Positions 5,483 to 7,728 of a stretch of DNA of 7,728 nt are shown here, in pieces (within the stretch, counting starts at the first letter, position 1; every line of letters begins with the position of its first letter). Position numbers and translations under genes: made by a program. Source of the stretch: Nanobdellota archaeon (GTDB lineage: Archaea; Nanobdellota; Nanobdellia; SCGC-AAA011-G17; GW2011-AR17); NCBI GenBank assembly GCA_030018575.1, contig JASEIA010000072.1:1-7728 (forward strand), in the 5' to 3' direction. Under the pieces are notes generated by a model. It was given only the letters and a program-made list of their open reading frames with translations. It made no database searches and was not told where the DNA came from.

Positions 5483-6169
5483 TCAGCCCTTCTCAGTGAC
5501 CGGCTTGTGAGGTATCTTGTGCTCTATCATCTTTGTAAAAGGCCTGAACACGCCTTCAAGGGTTTCCTTTTTTGCCCTTCGCACTGCAAACACGCAAGCC
5601 ATTGCAACAAGGACAGCCGTTGCCCCGTCAATGGACAGGTCACTCATTGTGTCAAACAGGCTGTTCTGCATAAAGCCAAACTCATAAGTGACCGGGATAA
5701 TGCTTCCCCAGAAGAAAACAACTATGTTGTCCCATATGAATTCTATTATCTCCCATAATGAGCCGATAGCCATTGTCCATAAGAATGTGAATATGCCCAT
5801 GAATGCCATGCTCACTTTTATCCTGCCTGCGTAATTGTATGAAAATATCAGCGAAAACCCTATCAATGCAAGCATTGCCGAGCTGAACATGTGCAAAAGG
5901 CTGTCATACATCGGAATCCAGAAATAAGCGCCCATTGTGCCAAGCATGTGCAGCGAAATCATCATTGAAACGGCAAGCTCAAACACCCAGTGGAATTCCA
6001 AGTCATAAAGCTGCTCAAGCATCACAGGGACAAGCGTGAGTATAAACATGAAAAGGAACATTATGAAACTGATTGTTTCGCCAAGGTAAAGGTAGCCTAT
6101 TCCCGAAATTATAAGAAACAGCCTGAAAATCCATGCAAGCGCCACTCCTATTGTCTTGTAAATGCCCAT
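5483..6169 (-). CDS. YjdF/DUF2238-like integral membrane protein
   Basis: A 228-residue membrane protein with about six predicted helices (about 8-28, 32-52, 62-82, 88-110, 118-141 and 180-196). Polar residues within or beside the helices match what I recall of the YjdF/DUF2238 family: Y-D89-S-L-L-H93, W139-E140-I-I-E143, and D173-T-M-S-D177-L-S-I-D181-G-A. These Asp, His and Glu positions look like a shared membrane-embedded polar site. The family has no firmly established function that I know of. The C-terminal tail (197-228) is Lys-rich and probably cytoplasmic. The gene ends 16 bases from the end of the surface-protein operon, which it faces. The ATG at 6167-6169 has a TATA box 26-27 bases upstream, predicting a leaderless mRNA. 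Confidence 0.75.
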   Translation of the reverse strand: MGIYKTIGVALAWIFRLFLIISGIGYLYLGETISFIMFLFMFILTLVPVMLEQLYDLEFHWVFELAVSMMISLHMLGTMGAYFWIPMYDSLLHMFSSAMLALIGFSLIFSYNYAGRIKVSMAFMGIFTFLWTMAIGSLWEIIEFIWDNIVVFFWGSIIPVTYEFGFMQNSLFDTMSDLSIDGATAVLVAMACVFAVRRAKKETLEGVFRPFTKMIEHKIPHKPVTEKG

Positions 6170-6191
6170 GCTTTTTTAGTGTGCAGGATAA

Positions 6192-6199
6192 CTTATAAG
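6192..6199 (-). promoter_or_regulatory. TATA box for the YjdF-like gene
   Basis: The palindromic CTTATAAG is centred 26-27 bases before the ATG at 6169. This is the spacing expected if transcription starts at the start codon. Confidence 0.6.
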
Positions 6200-6234
6200 C
6201 TTAACGCTAACGTAGCAGGCAGTATGTAGTGATT

Positions 6235-6260
6235 GGCAGGCGGATACGAACCACCAACTA
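6235..6260. repeat. Intergenic element, copy 2
   Basis: GGCAGGCGGAT followed by AACCACCAACTA resembles the element at 555-579, and AGCAGGCA at 6214-6221 matches 558-565 exactly. It occupies the spacer between the stop at 6272 and the CTTATAAG box of the next minus-strand gene. The run after it (ATAACTACAGACTAACT) contains several ACT triplets, giving a low-complexity look. No open frame or RNA gene was recognised in this spacer. Confidence 0.35.
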
Positions 6261-6271
6261 ATAACTACAGA

Positions 6272-7396
6272 CTAACTGCTGCTTGCCGCGGGTTTCGTTC
6301 TGTAGTGCCCTTTCCATTTCATTACAAGCGGGTAAAATGCCATTGCAATTGCAGCGATAAATATGGAGCCTTTTGTTATTCCAAGGAAGATTGCCGCAAT
6401 GAAAACAAGCACTCCGCAGAACCTGCCTAAGTTAAGCAGGAATTCCCTTGCAATCATAAGCTCGTGAATGCCGCACTTTGCATTGTCAAGTGCGACAGTT
6501 GTCTGGAAAGGCTTTAGCGCAGGCGATATAAGGTAAAGCAATCCAGTGAATATGACCCACAAATAAATATTTGAGCCAAAGCTTACAAGCATTGTGGCTA
6601 TTGCAAGAGCAATTGCCAAAGGAAATATGAATTCCTTTCTCTTTTTTGCCCTGTCTGAAATTTTGGCCATGAATATTGAGGCAACTGCGCCTGTGAGCCC
6701 GAGATAAGAGAGGTAAGCCCCGAGCTTCAGCTCCTCATTTATGAAAAACAATGAAATAAGCGGTATTGCAATGAATGTGGTGTGCTCCCAAAAGCCTTCA
6801 AGAAATATCAGTGTCTTTACGCCTTTTATGCATTTTAAGCAATTGGAAATCCTGTAATGCACTTCTTCCGCCTTTATCCTGAATGAAAGCAAAAGCGCAA
6901 CAACCATAATTACAGCGCTAATCCAGAATATTGCAGGCATTCCCAGCTTTACAGCCGTGTATCCTGCTATAATGGGCATTATTGCAGACAAGAGGCTGAA
7001 CGCAAATACATAAAGCGCAGAGCCTGTTGCTTTTTTTTCAGGCTCAATTCCCTTGAAAAATGCGATATTATAATTTATCCAGAAAAACAGGAATGCAGGC
7101 GCATACAGGAAAGGCATGAAGTAAAGAAGCTCTTTACTGAAGAAAGCGGCATAAACAACAAACAAAGCGATATTTGCGCCTATCCCTATTATGAAATACA
7201 ATCTTGGTTTTATGCTCCTGAAGCAGGCAATGAAAACAAGCGCAAGAGCGTATATGAGCAGGTAAAAAACAGCCATTTCCATATGCGCAATGCCCATCTT
7301 TAAGAACCACAGCAGGAGAAGCGCGTTTGTGAAGTATACTGCTATAAGGTATGCAACCTGTATGGGGTAAAGGCGCCTTATTGAGCTGTTCATCAT
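6272..7396 (-). CDS. Major facilitator superfamily (MFS)-type transporter
   Basis: A 374-residue protein with about 12 predicted membrane helices in a 6+6 arrangement: roughly 11-30, 40-58, 65-83, 88-110, 127-145, 152-172, then 201-220, 225-245, 257-273, 275-295, 320-338 and 342-358. The two halves are joined by a cytoplasmic-type loop (173-197) rich in charged residues. The loop between helices 8 and 9 carries I-S-D248-R-A-K-K-R-K, matching the MFS motif A pattern (D-R-x-G-R-R-like). The equivalent N-terminal loop is degenerate (F-R-S-I-K-P-R). The segment P-E-K-K-A-T-G before helix 5 is also MFS-like. The protein is somewhat shorter than a typical MFS carrier. No residue reveals the substrate. 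Two ATGs lie in tandem at the start; a TATA box about 25 bases before the first predicts a leaderless mRNA. The gene appears to be transcribed alone. Confidence 0.8.
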   Translation of the reverse strand: MMNSSIRRLYPIQVAYLIAVYFTNALLLLWFLKMGIAHMEMAVFYLLIYALALVFIACFRSIKPRLYFIIGIGANIALFVVYAAFFSKELLYFMPFLYAPAFLFFWINYNIAFFKGIEPEKKATGSALYVFAFSLLSAIMPIIAGYTAVKLGMPAIFWISAVIMVVALLLSFRIKAEEVHYRISNCLKCIKGVKTLIFLEGFWEHTTFIAIPLISLFFINEELKLGAYLSYLGLTGAVASIFMAKISDRAKKRKEFIFPLAIALAIATMLVSFGSNIYLWVIFTGLLYLISPALKPFQTTVALDNAKCGIHELMIAREFLLNLGRFCGVLVFIAAIFLGITKGSIFIAAIAMAFYPLVMKWKGHYRTKPAASSS

Positions 7397-7416
7397 TTAT
7401 ACCTTCTCTTTTAAAG

Positions 7417-7424
7417 ATTATAAG
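7417..7424 (-). promoter_or_regulatory. TATA box for the MFS gene
   Basis: On the minus strand this reads CTTATAAT, centred about 25 bases before the ATG at 7396. An adjacent TTTAAAAG-like run at 7409-7416 is too close to the start. GAAGGT lies a few bases before the ATG and is a weak Shine-Dalgarno match that would matter only if transcription starts further upstream. Confidence 0.5.
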
Positions 7425-7451
7425 CCTTGTTGCATAGCGGTTTTCTTAAAA

Positions 7452-7728
7452 CTATAGCTTTATTCCACTTTCGTCGAATCTGAATAGATTCCGCTCCGAA
7501 TTCAAAGTTACTTTTACGCCCAAGGGGGCGGTTATTATAGGATCAGTATGCCCTATGTTTGCATTAAAGAGCACTGGAAACTTATAACCTTTAATATGGC
7601 TTAGCACAATTTTCCTGAATCTTTGCCTTTCTTCTTCTGTATAACCAAATCCCTTTCTAATTATAGATAATTGCGTTAATCTGTATACTCCATCACAATA
7701 AATTTAATTAAGGTGTGTATATTCTTAT
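7452..7728 (-). pseudogene. Degraded or edge-truncated S66 LD-carboxypeptidase-like gene
   Basis: An open frame from 7703 down to the TAG at 7452-7454 encodes 83 residues with no Met and no plausible start. It includes Y-R-L-T-Q-L, G-F-G-Y-T-E-E-E and F-P-V-L-F-N-A-N-I-G-H-T-D-P, then a P-L-G-V-K-V strand. This matches the C-terminal part of S66 (LD-carboxypeptidase/MccF) peptidases, whose catalytic histidine is in the G-H-T motif (codon 7548-7550). An in-frame TAA at 7704-7706 closes it upstream. A second frame (7679-7726) reads N-I-H-T-L-I-K-F-I-V-M-E-Y-T-D, which resembles the family's preceding N-L-x-T-L-x-x-x-x-G-T-x-Y segment. The stretch that normally joins them, including the catalytic-glutamate region, seems to be missing. 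I infer a frameshift plus deletion. The last 108 bases contain only 30 G or C. The remainder lies beyond the window, so a sequencing error is also possible. Confidence 0.65.

Noticed and set aside
6200..6271. Possible tRNA or box C/D RNA in the spacer before the YjdF-like gene
   Set aside because: I could not form a cloverleaf with the expected conserved positions, and no RTGATGA/CTGA box pair at proper spacing was found.

Overview
The window looks like archaeal chromosome, most likely from a small-genome (DPANN-type, for example Woesearchaeota-like) lineage. Direct signs are TATA-type boxes centred about 25-28 bases before most start codons with little or no leader, an archaeal predicted Ser/Thr kinase of the COG2112 type, a tiny Cys-x2-Cys zinc-binding protein, and secreted proteins anchored by one C-terminal helix and carrying C-G-D-G-x-C type Cys/Asp repeats. 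The lineage is inference; there is no rRNA or tRNA here to settle it.

Layout, left to right. A strong inverted repeat (8-52) precedes a minus-strand gene for a small ferredoxin/ACT-like plus coiled-coil protein (72-512) and a minus-strand four-helix membrane protein (598-1518). A 38-base divergent promoter separates that gene from a 47-residue zinc-binding protein (1557-1700, +). The 3' end of the small gene overlaps the 3' end of an atypical protein kinase (1683-2318, -). A second divergent promoter then drives a two-gene plus-strand operon (2405-5466) of cell-surface proteins: an alpha/alpha-toroid plus Cys-rich-repeat protein and a beta-rich, sequon-rich protein, both with a signal peptide and a C-terminal membrane anchor. 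Converging on it are two minus-strand membrane protein genes, a YjdF/DUF2238-like protein (5483-6169) and a 12-helix MFS-type transporter (6272-7396). The right edge (7452-7728, -) holds the C-terminal part of an S66 LD-carboxypeptidase-like gene. It appears frameshifted and internally deleted and lies in visibly AT-richer DNA.

How the genes work together: only the two surface proteins are clearly one transcription unit (2-base gap, same topology), and they are the best candidate for an undescribed partnership, probably in surface structure, adhesion or host contact. The remaining genes look like single-gene units, each with its own promoter. Two spacers downstream of minus-strand genes share a similar element (555-579 and 6235-6260). 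No CRISPR array, intact mobile element, tRNA or rRNA was seen.
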